DNA from: SLST01 sp046538735
GTDB lineage: Bacteria > Spirochaetota > Spirochaetia > DSM-27196 > SLST01
Direction: 5' to 3'
NCBI GenBank assembly: GCA_046538735.1
Contig: JBKHII010000004.1
Span: forward strand, 36,883 to 100,882
Length of the DNA stretch: 64,000 nucleotides
Every line of letters starts with the position of its first letter. Positions within the stretch are counted from its first letter, which is position 1. Made by a program: the position numbers and the translations under genes. Below the pieces are notes generated by a model. It worked only from the letters and a program-made list of their open reading frames with translations. It was not told the DNA's origin and searched no databases. Positions 49,985 through 58,738 of this stretch are shown piece after piece.

Positions 49985-52900
49985 TCGTGACTCCCAGCCC
50001 CGCGAGCAGCGCGTCGACCCTGAACCCGGAGGCGCGTTGTGCCCGTTCGAGCCGTTGGACGAGCTCGAAGAGGCCGACCACGTCTGCAACGAGCCGATCG
50101 TGATCGGCGGCGGTCTCGGGCGGAACCTTGTCCATCGTAACAAGCGCGGTGGCGAAGATCCACCATCTCAGCTCTTCGAATCGTTCCTGGTTGAACCAGA
50201 TTTCGCCCTCGTAGCGGTTGAAGCCGAGGTAGGTCGTGACGTCGCCGTCCGAGAGGAGCTCGTGCATGAGCCCCTGGAGAGGATCGTCCTCGGAGACGTG
50301 GCGCTCCCACCACTCGCCGTGGCCGAGGAGCACCTTCATGAGGTAGACCCAACCGGGGTCGTGCGTCTCGGCGGAGAACGCGCGGGCGGCGCGCGTGATG
50401 AGACCCCACTCCTCGCAGATGCCGGCGGCCGACTCGTAGACGGCGCGGAGCGGGCGCAGGACGAGCCAGGCGGCGAGCAGGTCGCGGCGATCGCCACGTT
50501 CTTCGATCGCGGCGGTGTAGTACCGGACGGCGCTCCGATACGCGACAGGCGCGGCGTGCGGGGTCTCGAGTCGCAGGAACGGCAGCCGCTCAACGGCGCG
50601 AACTCCTCGCTCGAACGACGCGACGGCGGCGTCGATCGCGGCGTCGATCTGGTCGCGACCGGACGCGGTGCCGCCCTTCGTCGCCGGTTCCTGACCGCCG
50701 GTTCCCGCTCCCGCGACGAACGGTTGGTACTGCGCGCCGACCTGGAGGAATGAGCGGTAGGCGTGCGCGAGGCGGGCGACCGCCTCGCGGAGGAGTGCTG
50801 CCTTGCCGAGCATCGCCTCCTGGAGCTGGAAGAAGGTGTGGCTGTTCGCGACGCGCGCGTAGAGATCCAGGAGCGGCTTGAGCGCGATGTCGCGGATCGC
50901 CTCCTCCACGTCCGTGACGCCGCGTCCCCGGAGCTCGTCCACGAGCTGGGCGTAGTGGCCGTACGCGTTGTCCGCGGTTTCGTAGATGTCAACGTACACC
51001 TGACTCTGGTAGCCGGAGAGGTCCACGAAGAGCCCGCGCTCGTGGAGCTCCCTGCTCTCGCGGACGAACCAGAGCCCGTTGCGCTCGTCGCGAAGGAGGC
51101 AGTAGTAGCCGTGCTCCGCGTGGAGGCCGAGCGCGGAGGCGAGCTCGCCGCGGCGGTGCTGCTTACGCCCGCCGGGGAGTTTCTCCACGTAGCCGGCGGA
51201 GCTCTTGATCCAGCCGTACGCGCGCTCGTACGCGTTGTTGTAGAGGACGAGCGCGCGGTCGTCGCCGAAGGAGTTCGAGTAGGCGAAGACGTTCTCGTTC
51301 ACGGTGCCGTCTTCGGTATAGAGGTCGTAGAGGAAGAAGCTCGCGACGCCGCTGAAAAGCCGGCGCCGGCGCATGAGCGGGAAGATCTCGGCTTCGTGGC
51401 GCGCGACGAGCTCGCGGTCGGGTTGCTCGCCGAGATACGCGCGTTTGTACTCCATCCCGTACTTCTCGGTAAAACCTTCGATCTGGCCGTGGCCGAACAT
51501 GGGGAGGCCGGGCATCGTGACCATGAGCGTGCAGATGCCCACGTACTTGTCGCCTTTGCCGAACTGCGCGACGGCGGTCTCCTCGTCCGGATTGTTCATG
51601 AAGTTGACGAAGCGCTTGAGGATCTCCTTGTCGAACTCGATCGTGTTCTTGATCGTCTGGCGGTACTTCGCGTTCTCCTCCGCCTTGAGCATGTTCATGA
51701 ACGCCGAGTTGTAGACGCGGTGCATGCCGAGCGTGCGCACGAAGTAGCCTTCCATCATCCAGAACGCCTCGGCGAGCAGGAGCGTGTCCGGGACTTCGGC
51801 GGCCACGCGGTCCACGACCTCGCGCCAGAACTCCGTTGGGATGCGCGCGTTGAACTCGTCCGCGCTCATGCCGTGCTCGGCGCGCGAGGGGATATCGCCG
51901 CCGTGGCCGGGCTCCGGGTACCAGAGGCGCTGGATGTGGCGCTTGGCGAGCGTCATCGCGGCGTCGAAGCGGATCACGGAGAAGTTGCGCGCGACGTGGA
52001 GGATGGTTTGAATGACCGCCTCGCGCACCTCCGGGTTCAGGTAGTCGAGCTGCGCGGTGTCGTTCCACGGCATGCTCGTGCCGTCGTTGCCGTGATAGAT
52101 GAAGCGCTCGCGTCCGCTTCCGAAGTCGACGCGCTTGAAGACGACCGCGGCGTCCGACCGCGAGTAGTAGTGGTCCTCGAGATAGATGCCGACGTGCGGC
52201 ACGCCGGAGAGGTTCTCGCCGGTGTACGTGTACGACGGGAACGGCGGATGGTCGAGCTGGACGTACCAGTCCGGGTGCTCGATGACCCACCGACCGTCTA
52301 TGCCGGTATGGTTCGGCACCATGTCGCTCGCGATCCGGATGCCGCGCGCCTCGCACCGTTCGCGGAGGCTCGTGAGCGCGTCCCACCCTCCGAGCGACTC
52401 GGCGATCTCGTAGTCGGCGAGCGCGTACGCGGACGCCTCCGCCTCCATGTTTCCCATGACGTTCTTGATCCGCTTGGAGGCGGCGCTTCGCTCCCAGATA
52501 CCGATCAGCCAGAGGCCGGTGAACCCCCACCCGGCGAGCCGGTCGAGCTCCTCGTCCGGGATCTGGTCGAGACGGGCGATCGTTCTCTCGTACGCGCGCG
52601 AGAGCTGGTCGAGCCAGACGAGCGTGCTCTTCGCGATAAGCACGAGCCGCGGCATCCAGTCGCGGTCGGGCGAGTACCGTTCCTCGTCGCCGCCCTCGTA
52701 GCGGTAGACGCGCGTGGGACCGGGACCGCCGAACCCGGCCTTCGCCTCCTCGCGCAGAACGTCCATGCCGCGGAGCAGCCGGAAGAGATAGCCGCCGAGA
52801 AGACTCCCCCACCGTTCGCGGATGTAGGCGAGCTGGTCCTGCAGGCTGTTCGGAAAGAGCTCCGCCGGCGTGCGGAGCATCTCCACGAGCGGCTGGTCGT

Positions 52901-53546
52901 CCGGCCCGAACCGCGGCTTGTCCGCGAAGTGGTCGGCGACCGCGCCGATGAGCTCGCGGTAGCCCGCCGCCTCGTCCAGCTCGTCGTCCGCGAAGAGCTC
53001 GGAGAAGGGCGAGAAGGCGGGATTCTCGTTCTCGAGCCGGAGCATGAGCATCTCTTCGAGCATCACCTCGCGACCGGACCGGCCCGCGTGCTCGGAGGCG
53101 AGGTAGTCGTCCAGCGACTGCTCGCCGGAGTAGACCGTGCTCGGCGGGAACTCGGCGGCGAACGCCCGTACCGCACTGTCAACGCGTTCCTCACCGAAGC
53201 GGGCGACGAGCGCGGACGCCGCCTCCGCGACCGTCTCCTCGCCGTACTGGTCGCGGTAGAGCTCCACCACGTAGTGGAGGATCTCATCGATCAGACCCAT
53301 CGCGTTGATGTCGCCGGCGCGGACGACCGAGTCGGGGTCGTGGACGAGATCGCGGCCCTTGTTCATCTCTTCAGCAAGCCGACGGGTCGCCTGCAAGTCG
53401 GCGAGGACGACGTTGCCGCTCAGCGCGTAGAGCGGCCCGGCGACGCGGTACTTCTCCCTCGCGCTGCGCCGCACGTGGAACTCGCGCAGGAGCTCCGGCC
53501 GTCCGTCCAGCGGCGTGATGCGAAGCTCGTCGCGTGACCGTTTCAT
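49977..53546 (-). CDS. Giant GH13 alpha-amylase family protein
   Basis: This 1189-residue protein has an N-terminal helical region of about 290 residues of unknown type, then a GH13 barrel (about 295-750) with region I ASDMVPNH (Asp408-His413), nucleophile Asp528 in VIRFDAAMTL, and acid/base Glu593 in LLAEAFW. The third conserved site, usually NHD, reads NNPDE (651-655). A further 400 helical residues follow. There is no signal peptide, so it is cytoplasmic and acts on stored or imported alpha-glucan; hydrolase or transferase cannot be decided. GGGAGG is placed ideally before the ATG at 53546, 1 nt after the GH77 stop. Confidence 0.85.
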   Translation of the reverse strand: MKRSRDELRITPLDGRPELLREFHVRRSAREKYRVAGPLYALSGNVVLADLQATRRLAEEMNKGRDLVHDPDSVVRAGDINAMGLIDEILHYVVELYRDQYGEETVAEAASALVARFGEERVDSAVRAFAAEFPPSTVYSGEQSLDDYLASEHAGRSGREVMLEEMLMLRLENENPAFSPFSELFADDELDEAAGYRELIGAVADHFADKPRFGPDDQPLVEMLRTPAELFPNSLQDQLAYIRERWGSLLGGYLFRLLRGMDVLREEAKAGFGGPGPTRVYRYEGGDEERYSPDRDWMPRLVLIAKSTLVWLDQLSRAYERTIARLDQIPDEELDRLAGWGFTGLWLIGIWERSAASKRIKNVMGNMEAEASAYALADYEIAESLGGWDALTSLRERCEARGIRIASDMVPNHTGIDGRWVIEHPDWYVQLDHPPFPSYTYTGENLSGVPHVGIYLEDHYYSRSDAAVVFKRVDFGSGRERFIYHGNDGTSMPWNDTAQLDYLNPEVREAVIQTILHVARNFSVIRFDAAMTLAKRHIQRLWYPEPGHGGDIPSRAEHGMSADEFNARIPTEFWREVVDRVAAEVPDTLLLAEAFWMMEGYFVRTLGMHRVYNSAFMNMLKAEENAKYRQTIKNTIEFDKEILKRFVNFMNNPDEETAVAQFGKGDKYVGICTLMVTMPGLPMFGHGQIEGFTEKYGMEYKRAYLGEQPDRELVARHEAEIFPLMRRRRLFSGVASFFLYDLYTEDGTVNENVFAYSNSFGDDRALVLYNNAYERAYGWIKSSAGYVEKLPGGRKQHRRGELASALGLHAEHGYYCLLRDERNGLWFVRESRELHERGLFVDLSGYQSQVYVDIYETADNAYGHYAQLVDELRGRGVTDVEEAIRDIALKPLLDLYARVANSHTFFQLQEAMLGKAALLREAVARLAHAYRSFLQVGAQYQPFVAGAGTGGQEPATKGGTASGRDQIDAAIDAAVASFERGVRAVERLPFLRLETPHAAPVAYRSAVRYYTAAIEERGDRRDLLAAWLVLRPLRAVYESAAGICEEWGLITRAARAFSAETHDPGWVYLMKVLLGHGEWWERHVSEDDPLQGLMHELLSDGDVTTYLGFNRYEGEIWFNQERFEELRWWIFATALVTMDKVPPETAADHDRLVADVVGLFELVQRLERAQRASGFRVDALLAGLGVTNG

Positions 53547-53547
53547 C

Positions 53548-55539
53548 TTACCTCCCGGCGACGCGTCGTCTGCGGTCGCGCAGCATCGGAGCGAGGACCG
53601 CATGGAGCTCATGGTTCGCGTGCAGGTCCTCGATCGGGACGCTCATGCGATAGCTCCAGTTCGCCTCGGTCATCGTGCCCGGCACGTTCACGCGCTCGTC
53701 GTCCGGATTCTCCGGCGCGAGCCCGTCCACGAGGGCGAGCAGGTCCTGGATCTGGAAGACGCAGAGCGCGGAGCCCGTGTGGAACATCGCTTCGGTCACC
53801 TTGCGCGCGGTCTCGGCGTCGTACTCCGCGGGCGGGTCTCCGGGCAATCCCAGACTCCTCCAGAACGGGCGGCGGTCGGGTTCCTCGCGCCACCAGCCGC
53901 GCATCGAGGAGGTGTCGTGCACCGAGGGCGCGCACACGGTGAGGAAGGGGTACTCGGTCGGCGGGATGTACGGTTGGCCCGGCTCGTGCCAGAGGCGTGT
54001 CCAGCGCGGGATGCGCAATCCAAGGATGCGGAGCTCGGAGAGCACGCCCGGTACGCAGGCGGGAATCGCGCCAAGGTCCTCGGCGCACGGGAGCATCCCG
54101 GTCGCTTCGCGCATGAAGGCGAGTAACCGTTTCCCCTGTTCCTCCCAGAGCCGCTCCGACTCCCGCGCGAGCTCGTCTGCAAGCGCGCGAAAGCGGTCCT
54201 GCTCGTCCGGGCCGAGACCCTGGAAGCGGGAGCACGCTCCGTACGACCAGACCGGGACGAAGGTGTCGCGCTCGAGACGAATGAGCGCGCGATCGCGGTA
54301 CTGCTCGAGCAGCCACTCGCGAGCGCGGTCGGAGCAGTCGAGCGCGAGAATGTCTCGCTCGCCCCGGATGGTCGGGGCGAGGAGGTAGAGGTCTTCGCCC
54401 TCGATGCGGTTGAGCGCGAGGCGGATGACCGTCTGAGCCTCCTCCCCCAACGTGTCACGAAGAGTGGTGCCCGATACGTGCGGCTCGGCGAGCCACTTGA
54501 TTCGGCCGTTGTCCATGCCGGCGGCGTGCAGCCGGTCGCGGTCGGCGACCGCGGTCGGGTTGAAGTGACCGAGATAGCCGGTCACGTCGTCTGCGGGGAT
54601 GCTCCACACGCGGAAGAAACCGAGCACGTGGTCGATGCGGTACGCCTTGTAGTATCGGGCTGCATGACGGAGGCGGTCCTTCCACCACCGGTAGCCGTCG
54701 TGCTCGAGCTGCATCCAGTCGTAGATGGGCAGACCCCAGTTCTGTCCCACGGCGCTCTGCGCGTCCGGCGGCGCGCCGGCCCGGAGCCACGAAGAGAAGT
54801 AGGAGCGGTGCGCCCACGTGTCCACGCTGTCTTCGTTGATGAGGATCGGGAGATCGCCCTTGAGGACGATCCCGAGCTCGGCGACGGCGTGTGCCGCGGC
54901 GCGGAACTGCTCGTCCAGCCGCCGCTGCACCCAGACGTGGAAGACGAGCTCGCGCTCGTTGGCCGGATCCGACCAGAGCGCGCCGAGCCGCTCGGGAGTC
55001 GGGTCGCGGTAGTCCGGCCACTCCTTCCACGCCGCGCCGCCGAACCGCGCCTTGAGCATCTTGTACGCCGCGTACTCGCCGACCCACGGATTGTCGTCCA
55101 CGAAGGCGCGCGCCTCGCGCCGGAGCGTTTCGTTCCCCGCGACATCGTCGTAGACGAGGCGAAGCAACTCGGTCTTCGCGTCCACGAGCGCGCCGTAGCG
55201 CAGCCGGGGGGCGTCTGCGTGCTCCGCGCGAAGCGCCTCGAGCGCATCGTTCACGCGCGCCGCACGCGATGAGGAGAGCGCGCCGAACTCGGGAAGATCG
55301 GCGATCCGAAGGTAGAGCGGATGGAGCGCGAAGGCGCTCAGCGCGCTGTAGGGCGAGGCCTGCCACCCCGTGTCGTTGACGGGCAAGATCTGGATGAGGT
55401 CGAGCCCGATCTCCGCGCACCATGCCGCGAGCCTCGGGAGATCGGCGAACTCGCCCACGCCCACGGAGGCGTCGCTGCGAAGCGCCGAGACCGGAACGAG
55501 GACGCCGGAGAGGTACCTCGTGAGCCCGGAGAACATCAT
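53548..55539 (-). CDS. malQ: 4-alpha-glucanotransferase (GH77)
   Basis: This 663-residue amylomaltase transfers maltodextrin segments between alpha-1,4-glucans. Active-site features are intact: ILPVNDTGWQASPYS near the N terminus, the nucleophile in YRIDHVLGFFRVW (Asp303), the acid/base in PCAEDLG (Glu487) and the stabiliser in HDTSS (Asp542). It is the first gene of the operon with GH13 and the thioesterase. The adjacent ATG codons at 55539 and 55536 lack a clear ribosome binding site. Confidence 0.95.
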   Translation of the reverse strand: MMFSGLTRYLSGVLVPVSALRSDASVGVGEFADLPRLAAWCAEIGLDLIQILPVNDTGWQASPYSALSAFALHPLYLRIADLPEFGALSSSRAARVNDALEALRAEHADAPRLRYGALVDAKTELLRLVYDDVAGNETLRREARAFVDDNPWVGEYAAYKMLKARFGGAAWKEWPDYRDPTPERLGALWSDPANERELVFHVWVQRRLDEQFRAAAHAVAELGIVLKGDLPILINEDSVDTWAHRSYFSSWLRAGAPPDAQSAVGQNWGLPIYDWMQLEHDGYRWWKDRLRHAARYYKAYRIDHVLGFFRVWSIPADDVTGYLGHFNPTAVADRDRLHAAGMDNGRIKWLAEPHVSGTTLRDTLGEEAQTVIRLALNRIEGEDLYLLAPTIRGERDILALDCSDRAREWLLEQYRDRALIRLERDTFVPVWSYGACSRFQGLGPDEQDRFRALADELARESERLWEEQGKRLLAFMREATGMLPCAEDLGAIPACVPGVLSELRILGLRIPRWTRLWHEPGQPYIPPTEYPFLTVCAPSVHDTSSMRGWWREEPDRRPFWRSLGLPGDPPAEYDAETARKVTEAMFHTGSALCVFQIQDLLALVDGLAPENPDDERVNVPGTMTEANWSYRMSVPIEDLHANHELHAVLAPMLRDRRRRVAGR

Positions 55540-55625
55540 GGGAGTCGCCTCGTCGTGCCTCGCTGCATGAGCCTAGGATAGCGGTTTTCGTCCGGATCAG
55601 GAATGGGTGGGCGCGATTCGCGGCC

Positions 55626-55779
55626 CGGAGCCGAGGTGCCCGGGGTTGGCCGATCTGGACGCCTGTAGACGGGGCGCGCACCCGCTCGCTGGTCCTCGGC
55701 CTTCGGCCTGCGGGTTCGCTCGGGGTGCGCGCCCCGTCACGGCGTCCGTGCCGCCGGGCTCCCGGGCACCTCGGCTCCG
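55626..55779 (-). repeat. 154-bp structured intergenic element, copy B
   Basis: Three perfect nested stems: outer CGGAGCCGAGGTGCCCGGG (55626-55644) with 55761-55779 (19 bp), middle GGACGCC (55657-55663) with GGCGTCC (55741-55747), and inner GACGGGGCGCGCACCC (55668-55683) with 55723-55738 (16 bp). The core (55685-55724) is nearly identical to copy A. Between the middle and inner stems both copies keep TGTA on one side and AC on the other (+ strand). On the minus strand the apical hairpin reads GGCC-GAA-GGCC. This element fills most of the 306-bp gap 55540-55845 and ends 67 nt past the stop of the transporter gene. Confidence 0.8.
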
Positions 55780-55788
55780 CACGCGAGT

Positions 55789-55821
55789 CGCTTCTGGGAT
55801 GGGAGGAGCGACGCAGAAGCG
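55789..55821. terminator. 8-bp hairpin between the BASS gene and copy B
   Basis: CGCTTCTG (55789-55796) pairs with CAGAAGCG (55814-55821) across a 17-nt loop. It lies in the 66-bp gap between the transporter stop and the structured element, so it could shape the 3' end of the transporter message. There is no T-run. Confidence 0.3.
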
Positions 55822-55845
55822 TTAGCCGAGACGCACCGGCGGGTG

Positions 55846-56814
55846 TTACCCTCGGCGTGCTCGCTTCCGCCCGACCAACACGCCCGCTACGAAGAGCTCC
55901 CAGGGGTGGTAGATCACGAGCGGGAGGAGCGCGACGCCGAGGAGGTCCTGGCCGGCGAAGAAGATCGTGAGGAGCGGGGCGCCGAGGGCGAGCGTCTTCT
56001 GGGGGGCGACGAAGAGGACGGTCGTGCGATCGGCGCGTTCGAGCTTGAGGAGGCGGGCGCCGAGCGCGGCGAGAGCGAGGAGGAGGATGTGCGAGACGAG
56101 GAGGTAGAGGATCGGGAGCGGGAGCTCGGCCGCGTAGCGACCGAAGGCGGGGTTCGCGGCGGTGTGCGCGAAGGCGAGGAGCACGATCAGGAGGATGAGG
56201 AGGTTGCTCGCGAAGGAGAGCGATGCGCTGCGGCGCGATACCCAGGTGCGGAGCTGGAGCCGGAGGAGCTGGCCCGCGACGATCGGCACGAGCATGTTGA
56301 GCGCGAGCCCCTGGAGCGTCGCGAGAAGCTGGGAGACCGGAAGCGCGCGGCCCGTGGTCGAGAGGAGGAGCGAGAGCAGGAGCGGCGAAACGAAGATGCC
56401 CGCGGCGTTCGCGAGCGCCGCGTTGAAGACCGCCGCGACGGTGTTGCCGCCGGCGCTCTGCGTGAAGACGATGCAACTCGAGACGGTGGTGGGAAGGACC
56501 GCGAGCGCAAAGATGCCCACGACGAGCTTGCCGTCCATCGCGCCCGAGAAGAGCGGCACGGCGGTGAGGAAGTAGAGCGGCGTGACCACGAAGATGAAGA
56601 GCTGGAGGAAGAGGTGCAGGCGCGGCGTGGCGAGGTCTCGCCCGATTCGATCGGACGGCAGCTTGAGCCCGGTGATCAGGAAGAGCACGAAGACGATGAC
56701 CCGGTTCGTCCACCCGTCGGGATTGAGCAGCGCGCCCCGCTCGGCGAGCACGAAGCCGATCGCCATCGCGACGACGAGCCCTACGAGGAACCAGTTCTTC
56801 TTGAGCCAGGGCAT
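55846..56814 (-). CDS. Bile acid:sodium symporter family (SBF-like) transporter
   Basis: The 322-residue protein has ten membrane helices of the BASS superfamily, SBF-like branch. Recognisable parts are FVLFLITGLKLPSDRIGRDL, LAVLPTTVSSCIVFTQSAGGNTVAAVFNAALANAAGIF (the crossover region with conserved Asn and Gly residues) and VAPQKTLALGAPLL. Natural substrates of this branch are mostly organic anions. TATAAG lies 5 nt before the ATG at 56814. It is divergent from the DUF4015 gene across a 10-bp dyad. Confidence 0.88.
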   Translation of the reverse strand: MPWLKKNWFLVGLVVAMAIGFVLAERGALLNPDGWTNRVIVFVLFLITGLKLPSDRIGRDLATPRLHLFLQLFIFVVTPLYFLTAVPLFSGAMDGKLVVGIFALAVLPTTVSSCIVFTQSAGGNTVAAVFNAALANAAGIFVSPLLLSLLLSTTGRALPVSQLLATLQGLALNMLVPIVAGQLLRLQLRTWVSRRSASLSFASNLLILLIVLLAFAHTAANPAFGRYAAELPLPILYLLVSHILLLALAALGARLLKLERADRTTVLFVAPQKTLALGAPLLTIFFAGQDLLGVALLPLVIYHPWELFVAGVLVGRKRARRG

Positions 56815-56823
56815 GATCCCTTA

Positions 56824-56855
56824 TACACTATGGAAAAGCACTTCGCCATAGTGTA
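56824..56855. promoter_or_regulatory. 10-bp perfect inverted repeat between divergent genes
   Basis: TACACTATGG (56824-56833) and CCATAGTGTA (56846-56855) form a perfect dyad with a 12-nt spacer, centred in the 52-bp gap between the transporter and DUF4015 genes. Each arm's outer end overlaps a possible -10 region, so one dimeric regulator could control both genes. Confidence 0.5.
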
Positions 56856-56866
56856 GGGTTGGCACC

Positions 56867-58720
56867 GTGACACGCCGCCACTCCATCGTTTCCATCGTCG
56901 GCCTCCTTCTTCTTCTTCTCCCGCTTCAGGTCGGCGCGCAGTTCGCCAAAGGCCCCGATCAACTCCCCGACCGCGCGGTCGTGGCGCGCCGTTCCGCTGG
57001 GACGCTCGAACGATCGGTGGACGGCGGTCTCACCTGGGAACAGGTCGGAGGTATGCCGACGCGTGTGCTCCCGGCCTATCGGGCGGGCGAGCCGCTTCCC
57101 GTCACGGCGTTCGCTGTGCCCGCCCCGGATCCCGCCGACGCGGCCGCCCGAACCGCGCTCGCCCGATCGCCCGGCGTGAAGCAGCCCGGCTACCACGTCG
57201 TGAGCGCGGACGCGCCCGCGCTCGCCGCGGTGGGCAGGCAGCTCTTCGTGAGCCGCGACGGACTCGAGACGTGGCACGAGATCCGGCTCCCGGACGTGGT
57301 CAATCAGTCGACCTACATCACCGCGCTCGCGATCGACCCGGCCGACCACGCCCACTGGCTCGCGGCAACCTCGTACGACGGCGTCTATCGCACGCAGGAC
57401 TCCGGCGCCTCGTGGACCGACCTGACCGCCGATCGCGCCGCGTGGCCGACCTACCTGGGCGCCGGTTTCCACGAGGAGATCTCCGGCCTCTGGTTCACCG
57501 CGCACGACTATCTGATCGCGCGCGCCGGCTTCGGCCAGGGCTTCCTGCGCATCGAGCTCGATCCGCTTCGCGTGCGCCGGCTGCTCCCGCTCGCGGACGG
57601 CGAGCAGGCGTACGCGGCCGCCGCCTTCGCGCTGGGAGCCACGAGCGCGGCAGGCAGCGGCGCGAGCCGCAATCCGGCCGCGACCGCGGGCCCGGCGACG
57701 GACGCAGCGGCCCGGCGCGCGGCTGCCGCCGACCGGACCGGAATCTACCTCACCGCGGTGAACGCGACGCCGGAGAAGCTCCCCGCCTACTTCGACTACA
57801 TCGAACGCCACGGGTTCAATAGCGTGGTCGTCGACTTCAAGGACGACCACGGTCGGCTCACGTACGCGAGCGAGCTCCCAACCGCGCGCGCGGCGGGCGC
57901 GGTCCGGCCCGTCATCAACGCGGCGGAGCTCGTGGAGGCGGCGCACGCGCGCGGCATCTCCGTGATCGCGCGGATCGTCGTCTTCAAGGACCCGATCCTC
58001 TACGCGTACGACGACCATCGCCTCGCGCTCTGGGACGGCAGGCTCGACCGGCCGTGGGGCGTCTACCGGAGCTACACGGACGAGGAGACCGGCGCGGCGC
58101 GAACGGTCCAGGTCGAGCATTGGGTCGACGCCTACTCGCCGGAGGTCTGGGAGTACAACGTCAACGTTGCTCGCGAGGTGGCGGACCTCGGCGTGGACGA
58201 GATCCAGTTCGACTACATCCGCTTCCCCTCCGACGGCCGCGCCGAGGACATCGTGTCGCGCTTCGCGGTGCCGGGGGCGAACCGCGTCCAGGCGCTCGAG
58301 GGCTTCCTCGCGTCGGCCCGCGACGCGATCGACCTCCCGATCAGCATCGACGTCTTCGGCTTCAACGCGTGGTCGCGGATGAGCTACCTGGGACAGGACA
58401 TCACGCGCCTCGGACGCTACGTGGATGTGATCAGCCCGATGTTCTACCCGTCGCACTTCGTGACGTCGTTTCTGCCGCAGTTCGGCTACCTCGAGCGCGC
58501 CCGCCTGATCTACGACCTGGGAACGCGCCGCGCGCACGAGCTCGCCCCCGAGCCGCTCATTCGTCCCTACGTGCAGGCATTCCTGATCGGCCGCGAGCTC
58601 GATTTCGAGGAGCCGACCTACCGCAGGTATCTCGACCTCCAGGTGGAGGCGTCGCTCGAGGCCGGGTCGAGCGGCTACACGCTCTGGAACGCCTCGGGTC
58701 GGTACTACATGCTTCCCTGA
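56867..58720 (+). CDS. DUF4015 putative glycoside hydrolase, exported
   Basis: This 617-residue protein has a signal peptide (about 1-24) and a YCF48/BNR-like N-terminal part with sial-type strands (GVYRTQDSGASWTDL, about 170-185). A DUF4015 TIM-barrel domain follows (about 290-610): RTGIYLTAVNATPEKL, NSVVVDFKDDHG, GISVIARIVVFKDP, VDEIQFDYIRFPSDG, and ISPMFYPSHF. The FDYIRFP motif with its acidic residues is the presumed active site of this putative glycosidase family. The GTG at 56867 is the likely start. It could act on cell-wall or surface polysaccharide. Confidence 0.82.
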   Translation: MTRRHSIVSIVGLLLLLLPLQVGAQFAKGPDQLPDRAVVARRSAGTLERSVDGGLTWEQVGGMPTRVLPAYRAGEPLPVTAFAVPAPDPADAAARTALARSPGVKQPGYHVVSADAPALAAVGRQLFVSRDGLETWHEIRLPDVVNQSTYITALAIDPADHAHWLAATSYDGVYRTQDSGASWTDLTADRAAWPTYLGAGFHEEISGLWFTAHDYLIARAGFGQGFLRIELDPLRVRRLLPLADGEQAYAAAAFALGATSAAGSGASRNPAATAGPATDAAARRAAAADRTGIYLTAVNATPEKLPAYFDYIERHGFNSVVVDFKDDHGRLTYASELPTARAAGAVRPVINAAELVEAAHARGISVIARIVVFKDPILYAYDDHRLALWDGRLDRPWGVYRSYTDEETGAARTVQVEHWVDAYSPEVWEYNVNVAREVADLGVDEIQFDYIRFPSDGRAEDIVSRFAVPGANRVQALEGFLASARDAIDLPISIDVFGFNAWSRMSYLGQDITRLGRYVDVISPMFYPSHFVTSFLPQFGYLERARLIYDLGTRRAHELAPEPLIRPYVQAFLIGRELDFEEPTYRRYLDLQVEASLEAGSSGYTLWNASGRYYMLP

Positions 58721-58725
58721 CATGG

Positions 58726-58731
58726 TATAGT
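58726..58731 (+). promoter_or_regulatory. -10 box (TATAGT) 7 nt before the MoxR gene
   Basis: TATAGT, 7 nt, then the ATG at 58739. It argues for the ATG at 58739 instead of the GTG at 58730, which overlaps the box. Confidence 0.45.
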
Positions 58732-58738
58732 GGCGCCC

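Noticed and set aside
50763..53537. Very long open frame (924 codons) on the + strand opposite the GH13 gene
   Set aside because: It is the antisense of a gene with intact GH13 motifs; high GC keeps stop codons rare in this frame, and the product is a low-complexity Val/Glu/Arg/His mix with no domain.
48989..55779. Interpretation of the two elements as CRISPR repeats
   Set aside because: Only two copies 6.6 kb apart, 154 bp long, no spacers and no cas genes.
54455..56713. 752-codon minus-strand frame spanning the GH77 start, the structured repeat and the transporter
   Set aside because: It is Arg/Pro/Ala-rich, out of frame with two recognised genes and runs through the structured element; frame shadow.
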